NCBI GenBank assembly: GCA_963819175.1
Contig: CAWFVJ010000013.1
Coordinates: 558,001 to 622,000 of the forward strand
Direction: 5' to 3'
Length of the DNA: 64,000 nt
Source of the DNA: CAWBRT01 sp963819175
GTDB lineage: Bacteria > Acidobacteriota > Terriglobia > Terriglobales > Acidobacteriaceae
Below, piece by piece: positions 52,063-61,456 of the stretch (position 1 is its first letter; every line of letters begins with the position of its first letter). The position numbers and the translations under genes are program-made. The notes below the pieces were generated by a model. It ran no database searches. It saw nothing but the letters and a program-made list of their open reading frames with translations, and was not told the origin of the DNA.

Positions 52063-53269
52063 TATTTCTCACCTCCCTCAGCAGCCTGGAAGAAGATAAA
52101 TGGATTGTCCCTGGGGGCAGAAACCATCTCGGGTGTCGGTTCCAGACCGACGCCATCGAGAAATGCGGGCATGCCGACTGCGTTGAATCAGTTCTCCGAT
52201 GCGTTCACGGGCCTTGCCGTACTCATCCCAGAATTCCCACAGCCGGCTCAGGAGTTCTTTGATCGTCTCCTTAAGCTCTTCCGCCGGAATAAATGGAACC
52301 AGGACTGAGGAAAGCAGCGCACCCTGGACAATGGGAGCCTTCGAACCGATGAGAATCGCCGCGCCGCGTTCTTTACCCGGACGCAACGCCTTGGGCATCA
52401 CGTTAATGCAGTGCATGCAGTGCGTGCATTCCGCATTGCTGATGCTCAGCTTCTTGCCGTCCCATTCCATGCACTTGCGTGGGACAAAGACCGCAGACGT
52501 CGCGCTGGATATTGAGTCCGGCGGCAGCGTACTTGGTAACCTCGGCGTCATCCTGCTGAATCTCGTCCTTCCACGTGCCGATAACCGACATATCGGCGCG
52601 CGCGATGGAAGCGACGCAGTCATTCGAGCAACCCGCGGCCTTGATCTTGAACTTGTAAGGGAATGCCGGACGATGCAACTCGTCCTGGTAATCCATCGTC
52701 AAGTCGTAGCAGAGTTTCATGGTGTCGTAGCACGCCCACTCGCAGCGCGCCATACCCAGGCAGCAGGAGGGCGTCCGCAGATCGGAGCCTGATCCGCCCA
52801 GATCGAAACCGGCGTTCGCGAGATCCTGAAAGGTGGGCTCCAGTTGGTCGGTCGTCGTGCCCAACAGAACCATGTCGCCTGTCGAGCCGTGCATGTTTGT
52901 GAGCCCGGAACCGCGCTTTTCCCAGATATCGCAAACCGTGCGCAGAGCCTCACTCGTATAGAACCATCCAGCTGGCTGGTTCACTCGAATCGTGTGGAAG
53001 TGAGCAACCTTCGGGAACTGCTCCGGAACGTCACTGTAGCGGCCAATTACGCCACCGCCATAGCCCAACACTCCAACCAGTCCGCCATGTTTCCAGTGGC
53101 CCTTCTTTTCCTGATACGACAGCTCCAGTTGTCCCAGCAGATCTTTGGGACCGTCGCTGCCTGCGCAGGCTGCCTTGATCTCTTTGACGAAACTGGGCCA
53201 AGGACCTTTTTCCAACTCGTCCAGCAACTCAGTTTTTGGCTTCCCTTTGCCGTTACTTGATTCCGCCAT
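52062..53269 (-). CDS. dsrA: dissimilatory sulfite reductase subunit alpha (two frameshifts)
   Basis: DsrA, 401 residues when corrected. The first frame runs from MAESSNGKGK through the DsrA signatures WKHGGLVGVLGYGGGVIGRY, LRTPSCCLGMARCEWACYDT and AAGCSNDCVASIARADMSV. It is interrupted near 52474-52484 and resumes KCMEWDGKKLSISNAEC with the ferredoxin-like CTHCMHCINVMPKALR. A second break at about 52179 leads to VGMPAFLDGVGLEPTPEM and the usual end APRDNPFIFF. Each is one extra base, and the total is then 402 codons exactly. GGAGG lies upstream of ATG 53269. It is the promoter-proximal gene. Confidence 0.92.
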
Positions 53270-53649
53270 AAGCTGTTTTTCTCCTCCCAGCGTTGTGAGC
53301 GGCCAACGTTTGGTACGCTGGCAGGTGCGCCCACGAGAACCGCGGACGTGTCGCGCGTCTTGAGATTTTGGAGCGCTTTCGTCGCATTAACAGTACTCGT
53401 ATATTGGGGTTAGAAACGTGACCGGAGTCGCGTCACTAGGTGATGCATGTGTTAAAAAGACGGTGATTTAGTGGCGATTTTCGCTAATCGCCGATAAGCC
53501 GTTCGAATCGGCGGCGCCAGCCCGAGTGCCGCTTTCTGGCCCTTGGCAACTATGGCTCCCGTCAGCGACCGTTCCTGAAGTGGCGTTCCAGTGTATCTTA
53601 GTGATATCTTTAGTAGTTACGCTATTAAATCGGGGCAATCGACGGGTTT
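53270..53649. promoter_or_regulatory. divergent dsrA / LysR control region with palindrome
   Basis: A 380 bp gap between the dsr run and a divergent LysR gene. At 53473-53492 GGCGATT and AATCGCC form a perfect 7+7 inverted repeat with a 6 bp centre; inside it ATTTTCGCTAAT contains a T-N11-A arrangement often bound by LysR proteins. The 53390-53460 and 53590-53640 stretches are AT-richer and suit the two promoters. No reliable -35/-10 assignment was possible. Confidence 0.55.
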
Positions 53650-54588
53650 ATGGAGAATCCACGCCTGAAGGTATTCCGCACCGTTGCCGAACTGCTCAGC
53701 TTTCACCGGGCCGCGGAGCAGCTTGGCCTCACCCAGCCGGCCGTCACCTTGCACATCAAGGCCCTGGAGAATGAGCTCTCCATCCGGCTTCTTGACCGCA
53801 CGGGTAACAAGGTTTCGCTGACTCCTGCCGGCAAGATTCTCTACCGGCACGCGATCGCGATTGCCGAAATCGTCTCCACCGCCGAAAAAGAGATTGCCGA
53901 AGCCGCCGGAGAACACGCCGGCGAACTTCACGTCGGCGCTTCGACCTCGATTGCTCAGTACGTGCTCCCAAAACTTCTGGGACTCTTTCATCAGAAGTTC
54001 CCTCGGGTTCGCCTCTCCGTGGTCAGCGGCAACACCGAGGAGATCGTCGACCACCTGCTGGCGCAAAAAATCGATATCGGATTGATCGAAGGACCGGCCC
54101 TGCGGCGCGACGTGAAGACCGAGCCTTTTCTCGCCGACGAACTTGTGCTCATCGTGCCCGCGAAACACGCCTGGACCAGCGGAACCGACGTTACGATGGA
54201 AGACTTGAAGAATGCGCCCCTGCTGCTTCGCGAGCACGGCTCCGGCACCCGGCGCGTGCTGGAAATGGCGCTGGAAAAAGCAGGCTTGAAGAAGCCCTTT
54301 ACCAATGTGACCATGCAGTTGGATTCAACCGAAGCAATCATCTCCAGCGTCGAGGCCGGTCTCGGTATCGGATTTGTCTCCCGCTGGGCGGTGGATCGCC
54401 GCCTCCCGCTTGGCCGCATCAAGAAGGCGCGCGTCACCGGACTTCGCATTCCGCGCAACTTCTGCCTCGTCTATCCTTCCGGACCGGGACCGCGCGGCAC
54501 CCCGGGAGCCTTCCGCCAATTCGTTCTGGAATACGGCAACGCCGTCTCGGTTGAAGACGAATCCTCCGAACTACCAGTCCGGAAGTAA
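53650..54588 (+). CDS. LysR-family regulator divergent from dsrAB
   Basis: A 312-residue LysR protein. The DNA-binding region is VFRTVAELLSFHRAAEQLGL and TQPAVTLHIKALENELSIRL; the effector domain contains GELHVGASTSIAQYVLPKLL, DIGLIEGPAL and LLREHGSGTRRVLEMAL. The latter resembles the CysL/CbbR/YeiE group. YeiE in enterobacteria responds to sulfite, which would suit a dsr regulator, but the effector cannot be read here. The gene has only a weak ribosome site before ATG 53650. Confidence 0.85.
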   Translation: MENPRLKVFRTVAELLSFHRAAEQLGLTQPAVTLHIKALENELSIRLLDRTGNKVSLTPAGKILYRHAIAIAEIVSTAEKEIAEAAGEHAGELHVGASTSIAQYVLPKLLGLFHQKFPRVRLSVVSGNTEEIVDHLLAQKIDIGLIEGPALRRDVKTEPFLADELVLIVPAKHAWTSGTDVTMEDLKNAPLLLREHGSGTRRVLEMALEKAGLKKPFTNVTMQLDSTEAIISSVEAGLGIGFVSRWAVDRRLPLGRIKKARVTGLRIPRNFCLVYPSGPGPRGTPGAFRQFVLEYGNAVSVEDESSELPVRK

Positions 54589-54602
54589 CGGCCGACAGAC
54601 TG

Positions 54603-55100
54603 TCAGGGGCGAATTTCCACCGGGGTTCCGTCTGGAACAAGCCGCCAGATCTCTTCTATCTCCGTGTCGGTTACGGCTATGCACCCGGCCGTCCAATCGT
54701 AAAGATATTGCCTTTTCCCCAGCGACTTGAATTCACGGCCAAGCCCGTGAATCATGATGTCGCCACCGGGGTTCACGCCTCGCTTCCGGGCCTGCTCTAT
54801 ATCGCTTGGTTCAGGATAGGAGATATGTAAGGCGAGATGAAATCTGCTGGCAGGATTGCGCGAGTCAATCCAATAAAGTCCTTCGGGAGTCCTATCGTCG
54901 CCCTGTCGCCGCTTTGGCGCCAAGCCGCCACTCCCCAGCGCTACCAAATAGGTTTTTACAACCTGATCGCCACTGAGCAGAAGCAGTTTATGTTGCTTCT
55001 TGAGCACCAAGATATGGTCAACCCTGGGCTGCGTGGACGCAAGCGCGGATAGCGTCAAGACCAACAACAGCCCATAGATCTCCCAAAACCGTTTCATCAC
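54603..55100 (-). CDS. L,D-transpeptidase (YafK/ErfK-type), exported
   Basis: A 165-residue YkuD-fold enzyme with a signal peptide (IYGLLLVLTLSALAST). The catalytic motif is MIHGLG followed by DWTAGCIAVTDTEIEEIW, where Cys is the nucleophile, matching the YafK-like group rather than the SHGCIR type. It would cross-link or trim peptidoglycan or its attached lipoprotein. It lies 106 bp after a larger L,D-transpeptidase gene, suggesting a small cell-wall module. Confidence 0.85.
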   Translation of the reverse strand: MMKRFWEIYGLLLVLTLSALASTQPRVDHILVLKKQHKLLLLSGDQVVKTYLVALGSGGLAPKRRQGDDRTPEGLYWIDSRNPASRFHLALHISYPEPSDIEQARKRGVNPGGDIMIHGLGREFKSLGKRQYLYDWTAGCIAVTDTEIEEIWRLVPDGTPVEIRP

Positions 55101-55206
55101 CCCTGGAGCATAAACCGTCCTGCAACTTTGTAAATGAGTTGTTTCTCTTAAATGCTCCGAGAAACTAAGTCGTCAACCGTTACACCAGTGCAAATCCTTT
55201 CGTTTG

Positions 55207-56979
55207 CTATCGTGGATATGGATAGCCTTTGGCCAGCGCTTCTCGCAGTTTTGCATCATAGCCGTAAATATCGCGGTAGAAATCGATATCTCCGTCTTCG
55301 CGCACTGCCGCTGTCATGTAGAGAATCAGCACGGGCACAGGTTTGGTGAGGTTGACCCTCAGATTGTCCCGGCCATGTTGCATCGCCTGTCGCACCCGTT
55401 CGAGAGTCCACCCCGGCTTGTCCCGCAGTACCCAAGCCGCCAATTTAGCGGGTTCTTTCAAGTGAATGCAGCCGTGACTGATGTTGCGGTCGGGGTCGGC
55501 AAAATAGTCTCCCCATGACGGAGTGTCATGCAGATATACGCTATACCGGTTGGGAAACACGAACTTCAGCAACCCCAGGGAATTGTCTGAACCTGGCGTC
55601 TGGCGGACATGAAGCGTGCCGGCACGAATCTGCTGCAGAACTCCTTTGAAACTTTCCCGTCGGTAACTAATCGGCCATCCGTGCCTATGACTTCGAAATG
55701 GTATTCCGATAAATAATTAGGATCGTCCTCAATATTGGAAACAATCTCGTCTTTCTGGATATTCAGCGGCACATCCCAATACGGACGGAAAATCATATAT
55801 TCAATCGCGCCCTCAAACACTGGCGTACGGTCGTATTCATCCCCCACGTCCACCGTCATTGTCAGAGCGGTGCTGCCATCTTTACTCAACACGTAGAGCT
55901 GAAATCCGGGAATGTTGATAACGATAGTCGGGTGCGGGTAGTCAGGAGCGCAACCAGCGGAAGCGTTCCAGTGTAAGCCGTATTTGCTCGACGCGACTGC
56001 TCAGTGGGACATTCAGTTGTGCGATCGTGTCCAAAGTGAGATACCCGTCGGGACGAAGACCATGACGGCCCTGGAACCCTTTTACCGCTTCCACCAGAGG
56101 TCCGTCGTAGAGTTTAGAGTCCGCGGGGATTTCCGCACTTTCCGGCAGATCGCCAACCAGGCGAAGCAATCTGGCGAGCCTAGGAACCCCATCATAGAGC
56201 GTTCCGGAAAACCCTATGCCGTGCGGTTCCGGCAATTTCTCCCCATCGTCTTCCTTGGCTAGCTTCATGTACTTCACCAGCGCCTTTTTCAGCTCGTTAT
56301 ACTTGGCGAACGCCGGTTCGAAACCCGCCAGGATCGAACTCAAATTCGTCCCCTTCAGCAGACGCCTCTCAATCAGCGTGGGAAGATCCAATTTCTTGGG
56401 CCCCGATCCAAGATTGAACTGGAAATGTCGGGGGTTGATTCTCCCTATACGAATGTCCGAAGCGTAGCGCATCGTACAAACGGTCAGAGCAACGTCAAAG
56501 CGGGCCTCGTCCGATGGCGTATGGGGGCTCCGGAGACGTGCCAGGCGGCCAGGCCAGCTGGGAGAGTCATAATCCTCGGCAAGCAGTCCCTTGCTGTCAG
56601 CCTGCTGCAGTATGGAGATCATCTCCAGAGCCTGCGGGGTGGGTTGGCCCTTATGAATCCAGACGGTAGCGTAACCTGAGCGCTGGTAGAGGCTCTCCAC
56701 CTGGGCGCGGTAGTCGGGAAAATTAGGCCAGCGAAGATACTGCAGCCGGCCGCTGGCGACAATCGCACGCAAGGTGGTTTTTGAATTTTCGGGGGTCCCG
56801 CGAGAATCCGCTTGGGCGCGGATTCCCAACGCCAGCATGAAGATCAAAAGCAACACGCGAGACCGCGTCGACCCCAACTCGCGGGCATATACGCACGAAC
56901 CCACAAGGGTCCCGTGCGTCCTTTTGAATTGAATTATCAAGACGATGAATTGCGTTCTTCTCCCTTGGAATATATTCAA
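55207..56979 (-). CDS. YcbB-type L,D-transpeptidase with peptidoglycan-binding domain (two frameshifts)
   Basis: A LdtD/YcbB-like enzyme of about 590 residues when corrected. The N terminus has a hydrophobic export segment (VLLLIFMLALGIRAQA). A helical scaffold follows, then a peptidoglycan-binding domain (VEAVKGFQGRHGLRPDGYLT). The catalytic YkuD domain has LHDTPSWGDYF and SHGCIHLKEPAKLA, where Cys is the nucleophile and Arg of the usual HGCIR is His. The frame breaks near 55950 (RFRWL then DYPHPTIVINI) and near 55643 (DGKVSK then GVLQQIRAGTLHVRQ): one extra and one missing base. The start at 56979 is tentative. Confidence 0.8.
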
Positions 56980-57105
56980 GATTGTACCCTGAACTTACCC
57001 GTGGCACTTAACTGGAAAATTCAGCGAGCAGTGTTATCAGGCGAAAGCGCGCAATGAAAGATCGTTTTTCGGTGAGACCGGGCACTCTCGGCACGTCCTG
57101 GAACT

Positions 57106-57897
57106 CTACTGGGCGGTCCAGCCGCCGTCGATCACCATGCTGGTGCCGGTGATGAGCGAAGCCGCGGGCGAAGCCAGGAAGACGATGGCTCCCGTGACCT
57201 CCTCCAATTGGCCTATACGACCCAGCGGAATGCGTTGCAGCACCCAATCCTTAAACTTGGGGTCCTTGAAGAACGGCACCGTAAACGGAGTGTCCAGGAA
57301 CGTCGGCGCCACCGAGTTGACGCGGATATTTTGTGGCGCAAGTTCCACCCCCATCGCCTTCGTAAGCCCTTCAATAGCGTGCTTGGTCATGCAATAGACG
57401 GTCCGGCGCGCCGCCCCGACGTGTCCCATTTGCGAGGTGATGTTCACCACCGCGCCGCCCACCTCGCGGCGCTGGGGAAGCTCCAGCATCTTGCGAACCG
57501 CGGCTTGAGCCACCACAAACATGGCGCGCACATTGAGATTGATAACCGCGTCCAGGTGCTCCTCTGTCACGTCGGCAAACGCCTCGGGAATGTTCATCCC
57601 GGCATTGTTGATGAGGATATCCAGACGCGGCAGCGCTGCAATGGTTTCGCGCACACAGGCGCTGTCGGTCACATCGCAGACAAGGGCGGATGCCTTTCCG
57701 CCGCTCGCCTCGACGCTCGCCACCGTCTGATCGAGATCCGCACGAGTTCGGCTCATGACCAGGACTTGAGCGCCAACGCACGCCAGCGCGCCGGCAGTCG
57801 CCGCACCGATGCCGCGGCCGCCGCCGGTAACCAGCGCGGTCAGGCCGTCAAGCCGCAGGTTGCTGGGGAACCCGCCCCGTCCACTCACGACTGTCAT
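57106..57897 (-). CDS. short-chain dehydrogenase/reductase
   Basis: A 263-residue classical SDR. The cofactor loop is ALVTGGGRGIGAATAGALA, NNAGMN is present, and the catalytic set is Ser in VNITSQMGHVG, then YCMTKHA (Tyr-X3-Lys). The C-terminal TSMVIDGGWTAQ is the family end. The absence of an acidic residue right after the second strand (VLVMSRTRADL) hints at NADP preference. It lies 131 bp after the HisD-like dehydrogenase on the same strand; the pair may oxidise a polyol or sulfonate (see findings). Confidence 0.9.
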   Translation of the reverse strand: MTVVSGRGGFPSNLRLDGLTALVTGGGRGIGAATAGALACVGAQVLVMSRTRADLDQTVASVEASGGKASALVCDVTDSACVRETIAALPRLDILINNAGMNIPEAFADVTEEHLDAVINLNVRAMFVVAQAAVRKMLELPQRREVGGAVVNITSQMGHVGAARRTVYCMTKHAIEGLTKAMGVELAPQNIRVNSVAPTFLDTPFTVPFFKDPKFKDWVLQRIPLGRIGQLEEVTGAIVFLASPAASLITGTSMVIDGGWTAQ

Positions 57898-58028
57898 TTG
57901 CTTTCTCCACCGCGCCGGGCGCCACCCTGCCAGCGTCAGCGAAGGATCTGCTGTTTGCCTGTGCTGACAATAAAGCGATCCTTAGTTGCGCAAGATCCGG
58001 CGCCGATGTTATCGTCCGCGAGACCTCT

Positions 58029-59321
58029 TTATTTCGACTTCCCGCGCGTCGCCAGTGCTCCGTAGCGCTCAACTCTTACGCGCGCCGTGATCCCATGCGC
58101 CAGCATGTTCTCCAGGATGCACTGCCGCTCGGTGACTTCGCCGATCTCGACGCTGGCCTCTGGAGTCATCCGCTGGTAGGTGCAGGTCTTGAGGAACTTG
58201 CCCACCCACACGCCGCCCGTATAGCGCGCCGCACGGCTGGTGGGAAGAATATGGTTGGTTCCGATTGTCTTGTCGCCGTAGGCAACGGTGGTTTCCTCGC
58301 CGATAAACAACGATCCGTAGTTCGTCAGGCGCGAGAAATAGAAATCGAGATCGCGAACATGGAGTTCAAGGTGTTCCGGCGCGTAGTTGTCGCTCAAGCG
58401 GATTGCCTCCTCCGCATTGCTGGCGACATACACGATTCCCTGATCGCGCCAGGAGAGGCTTGCGACTTCGCGAGTTGGCAAAACTGCGAGCTGCTTCTCC
58501 AACTCTTTCATCGCCCGCACCGCAAAATCCTCGCTTAAGCAGATGAGGCAGACGCCGCTGTTGGGATCGTGCTCGGCTTGTCCGAGCAGATCGCAGGCCA
58601 CCAGCGCGGGATCGGCGTGATCGTCGGCGATAACCAGAATCTCGGTCGGCCCCGCCAGCAGATCGATGCCGCAACGCCCGAAAAGTTGACGCTTGGCTTC
58701 GGCCACGAAGCGGTTGCCCGCGCCGCACAAGACGTCCACCGGCTGCAGTCCGTCCAGTCCGAAGGCCATCAGCGCCAGCGCCGGAACCCCGCCCAGAATA
58801 AAGATCGCATCCGCCCCGGCCTTCTTGATGGCGTTGATGGTTGCCGGATAATAGCCCTGCCCCTTGACCGGCGGCGTGCAGGCGGCAATGCGCTTGACGC
58901 CCGCGACCTTGGCCGGAATGATGCTCATCTGCGCCGACCCGAACATCGGGTAACGGCCGCCGGGAATATAGCTGCCAACCGAGTTCACCGGGATGTGCTT
59001 GTGTCCCAGGATCACGCCGGGACGGATTTCGACCTCCAGCGGAAGCATCGTCTTGAGTTGCGCCTGGGCGAATGTGCGGACATTGCCCTGGCAGTAATCG
59101 GTATCGCGAATTCCCTGCTCCGGCACCTTTGCGATGCCTTCCCGAATCTCTGCCTCGCTGAGCTGGAATGAGGGCGGGTCCCAATCGTCGAACTTGCGGC
59201 TGTACTGGCGGACGGCGTCCATGCCGTTCTTCTCCAGATCAACCAGCATACGGGTCACGACGGCAGCAGTTTCGGCATCCGTCTCGAAGAGTCTTTGCTG
59301 ACCTTGCTTCATTAGTTTCAT
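58029..59321 (-). CDS. histidinol-dehydrogenase-family NAD-dependent alcohol dehydrogenase
   Basis: A 430-residue HisD-fold enzyme started at ATG 59321 after AGGAGAG. Family motifs are GSYIPGGRYPMFGSAQMSII, AGNRFVAEAKRQLFG, DLLAGPTEILVIADDHADPA and GTNHILPTSRAARYTGGVWV. The last matches HisD-like paralogues more than true HisD (usually GPNHVLPT.G.AR). No other his gene is in the window and it lies beside an SDR gene, so I do not call it hisD; HpsN-type sulfopropanediol dehydrogenases belong to this same group. A MITE ends 71 bp upstream of its start. Confidence 0.8.
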   Translation of the reverse strand: MKLMKQGQQRLFETDAETAAVVTRMLVDLEKNGMDAVRQYSRKFDDWDPPSFQLSEAEIREGIAKVPEQGIRDTDYCQGNVRTFAQAQLKTMLPLEVEIRPGVILGHKHIPVNSVGSYIPGGRYPMFGSAQMSIIPAKVAGVKRIAACTPPVKGQGYYPATINAIKKAGADAIFILGGVPALALMAFGLDGLQPVDVLCGAGNRFVAEAKRQLFGRCGIDLLAGPTEILVIADDHADPALVACDLLGQAEHDPNSGVCLICLSEDFAVRAMKELEKQLAVLPTREVASLSWRDQGIVYVASNAEEAIRLSDNYAPEHLELHVRDLDFYFSRLTNYGSLFIGEETTVAYGDKTIGTNHILPTSRAARYTGGVWVGKFLKTCTYQRMTPEASVEIGEVTERQCILENMLAHGITARVRVERYGALATRGKSK

Positions 59322-59391
59322 GGCAATCTCTCCTGGAATGGGGAAACGAGCGGCGCTCACCGGAACGCCAAGCGCGCTGGCCACTTTAGTA

Positions 59392-59583
59392 CAGGCTGCT
59401 GAAAAACTCGTGGGAGTGTCATCCTGAGGTCGCGCCGATTTTGCGGGGTCCCCGACATGCGCGTATTTACGCATGTTGGGGTGGGCGACCGAAGAATCTG
59501 CTTTTGCTTTCAGTGCGCGCGAACAGCAGATCCTTCGCTTTGCTCAGGATGACACCCTCGGAGAATAATTTTTCAACAGCCTG
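59392..59583. mobile_element. 192 bp MITE with 15 bp terminal inverted repeats and 8 bp target duplication
   Basis: Ends CAGGCTGCTGAAAAA (59392-59406) and TTTTTCAACAGCCTG (59569-59583) match in 14 of 15 positions. The element is flanked by the direct repeat CTTTAGTA at 59384-59391 and 59584-59591. An inner palindrome of the GAGTGTCATCCTGAG family lies at 59414-59428 and 59543-59559. There is no ORF for a transposase, so it would move in trans. Confidence 0.85.
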
Positions 59584-59740
59584 CTTTAGTAGTTCTAAAC
59601 GCAGAAATCTCAACGCAGAAGGTTCTATCGCCGCGCCGGATTTGTCAAGCCAGTAAGCGGCGGGCCGATAACGGCGGGTGGAGCACACAAAACGCGCCCT
59701 GAAATCCAAGATGCGCGCGCGGGTGCCCCGACCGCAATTG

Positions 59741-59883
59741 TTCATGGAGTGTCACCCTGAGTGTTGCCATCCTTCATGAGTGTCACCCTGAGCGCAGCCA
59801 GCGACCTCAATCCTTCATGAGTGTCACCTTGAGCGTGCCAACGACCACGAGTCCTTCATGAATGTCACCCTGAGCGCAGCCGG
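59741..59883. repeat. tandem degenerate repeat, four copies of a 32-42 bp unit
   Basis: Copies of TTCATGAGTGTCACCCTGAG (with changes) begin at 59741, 59773, 59813 and 59855. Spacing between them is 32, 40 and 42 bp. The unit is the left arm of the longer palindromic element that follows at 59860-60065. Confidence 0.75.
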
Positions 59884-60065
59884 GGTCCCCGGCAACGGCC
59901 GCTTTTGCCGTTGCTGGGGTGGAGGAGCGAAGGGTCTATGCATTTCTGCTTCGTTTCCGATAGCTGCCGGAGAGAATGCATAGATCGTCACGTCGCGCCA
60001 GTCACCCCAGCGAGCCGAGCCTCGTTGGGGATCCCGATAAAGACGGCGCTCCTCACGATGACACA
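59860..60065. repeat. long REP-like element, copy 1
   Basis: From GAATGTCACCCTGAG to CTCACGATGACAC. Shared blocks with copy 2 at 61846-61966 are CGAAGGGTCTAT, TTCCGATAGCTGCC (TTCCGATGGCTGCC in copy 2), TAGATCGTCACGTCGCGCC and CGGCGCTCCTCACGATGACAC. The copies lie on either side of the GIY-YIG gene and IS. Confidence 0.7.
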
Positions 60066-60199
60066 CCGCGGAAGGATCCGGTGTTGGATGATGGCACGAA
60101 CCAGTGGCTTCGATAAGGGCGAAGGTCTTGTCAAGGGCAGAATTGTTCTGCCGGTGTTTGTGACACCGCGTGTTGGGCCAGAGGAGGTTGAGGACCAAG

Positions 60200-60410
60200 A
60201 CCCTGGTATCTCACGCTGAATCACCACTCGGGGGAGCGAATCGCTCCACCAACCATCGATACGGCTCCATACTGCGGCCATGATTCTTCTATGCGAACAT
60301 CCAGCCGCCGGGCCGGTGCTGAAGTGGAAAACGTCCGTTTGTTTTCCAAGGCGCGTAAGCGCCGTCTTCTGCACGGGCCAGTCTGGATGCGAGAGTGCCC
60401 AATCAGTTTT
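60200..60410 (-). ncRNA. candidate IS110-family bridge RNA
   Basis: Non-coding arm 3' of the transposase with three perfect hairpins: GGAGCGA/TCGCTCC (60233-60239, 60241-60247), GGAAAAC/GTTTTCC (60326-60332, 60341-60347) and GGCGC/GCGCC (60350-60354, 60359-60363). In the IS1111 group the bridge RNA that pairs with donor and target DNA is encoded in this arm. Exact ends cannot be fixed by eye. Confidence 0.5.
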
Positions 60411-60415
60411 TCGGT

Positions 60416-61456
60416 CTAGCTTTCGCCGACCACGGCCACGGCCGGGCTGCTCTCGATGCGAACGATCTCCGGATACCCGGTGTTGGTGCGCAGCATCCAG
60501 AAGAGTCGTACCGCCAATCTTCGCGCCGCCGCCACCTTGGCCACGCCTTTGGCCATCCGGTGGCAGCGGTGCACGTACTGCTTGCGAAATCCTTCATCCA
60601 GACGTGTGACAGTCTGTGCGCTTTCCACCAGCAACGTGCGCATGAAGCTGTTGCCCTGCTTGTTGATCGCTCCCAGCCGTTGTTTGCCTCCCGAGCTATG
60701 CTCGCGCGGAATCAGCCCCAGGTAGCTGGCGACCTGCTTGCCGCGTTTGAAACGGGTGACATCGCCGAGGGTCAGTACAAAAGCCAACCCGGTGATCGGG
60801 CCCACGCCGGGTTGCGTCATCAGTAGCCGCGCCTGAGGATGCTGGTCGGCCGCTTGTTTCACCGCCACATCTAGCCTCTCGATCTGTTTGTCCAGACTCG
60901 CCAGTAGACCCAGCAGATCCTCGCGCCGGCACGCCGCCCAGCTCTCCAGCGGAAGCTCGCGCAGTGCTTTCTGTCCGGCCTGCGTCCACAGCTTGCTCTT
61001 CTTCTGCATGCCGCGATTCAGAGCCAGGTGCTGCAACCCGTTCTTTACCCGCGTGCGGATCTCCACCAGCTTGTGCCGATGAACCAACAACTGCCGCAGG
61101 TCCCGCTGCTCCGCGCTCGGCATCCACAGCCGCGGAAAGCGGCCCTCTACTAATAGCTTCAGAATGTGCGCCGCATCTCGCCGGTCGGTCTTCTGTTTGC
61201 GTACATAGCTGGCGCGGATCTGCGCCGCATCCCCGATCCAAACTTCGTGGCCCAACTGCTGTAGCGACTCGAGCAACCACTGACTGTTGCCGCAGGCTTC
61301 AAGGCCGATCAGCGAGGGCACAGGCAATTGCTTGTAAAATCGCTCGGCCTCACCGTCGCCATTGACCAACTTCCGTTCGGTCACCTCTCCCGTTTCGGCA
61401 TCAAGAACTGCTACTTGTTGCCAGCTGGGATGGAAATCACACCCTACAATGATCAT
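60416..61456 (-). CDS. IS110/IS1111 family transposase
   Basis: An intact 346-residue DEDD recombinase. The N-terminal RuvC-like domain supplies the acidic residues in VGCDFHPSWQQVAV, LIGLEACGNSQW and KTDRRDAAHILKLL. The C-terminal Transposase_20 domain has QPGVGPITGLAFVLTLGD, YLGLIPREHSSGGK and KQGNSFMRTLLVESA, whose Ser is the presumed catalytic nucleophile. It would act with a bridge RNA. It seems complete and possibly active; the surrounding nuclease gene is broken by it. Confidence 0.93.
   Translation of the reverse strand: MIIVGCDFHPSWQQVAVLDAETGEVTERKLVNGDGEAERFYKQLPVPSLIGLEACGNSQWLLESLQQLGHEVWIGDAAQIRASYVRKQKTDRRDAAHILKLLVEGRFPRLWMPSAEQRDLRQLLVHRHKLVEIRTRVKNGLQHLALNRGMQKKSKLWTQAGQKALRELPLESWAACRREDLLGLLASLDKQIERLDVAVKQAADQHPQARLLMTQPGVGPITGLAFVLTLGDVTRFKRGKQVASYLGLIPREHSSGGKQRLGAINKQGNSFMRTLLVESAQTVTRLDEGFRKQYVHRCHRMAKGVAKVAAARRLAVRLFWMLRTNTGYPEIVRIESSPAVAVVGES

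Noticed and set aside
58029..59321. Call as biosynthetic histidinol dehydrogenase (hisD)
   Set aside because: No histidine operon context and the active-site loop matches HisD-like paralogues; kept as a family-level call only.
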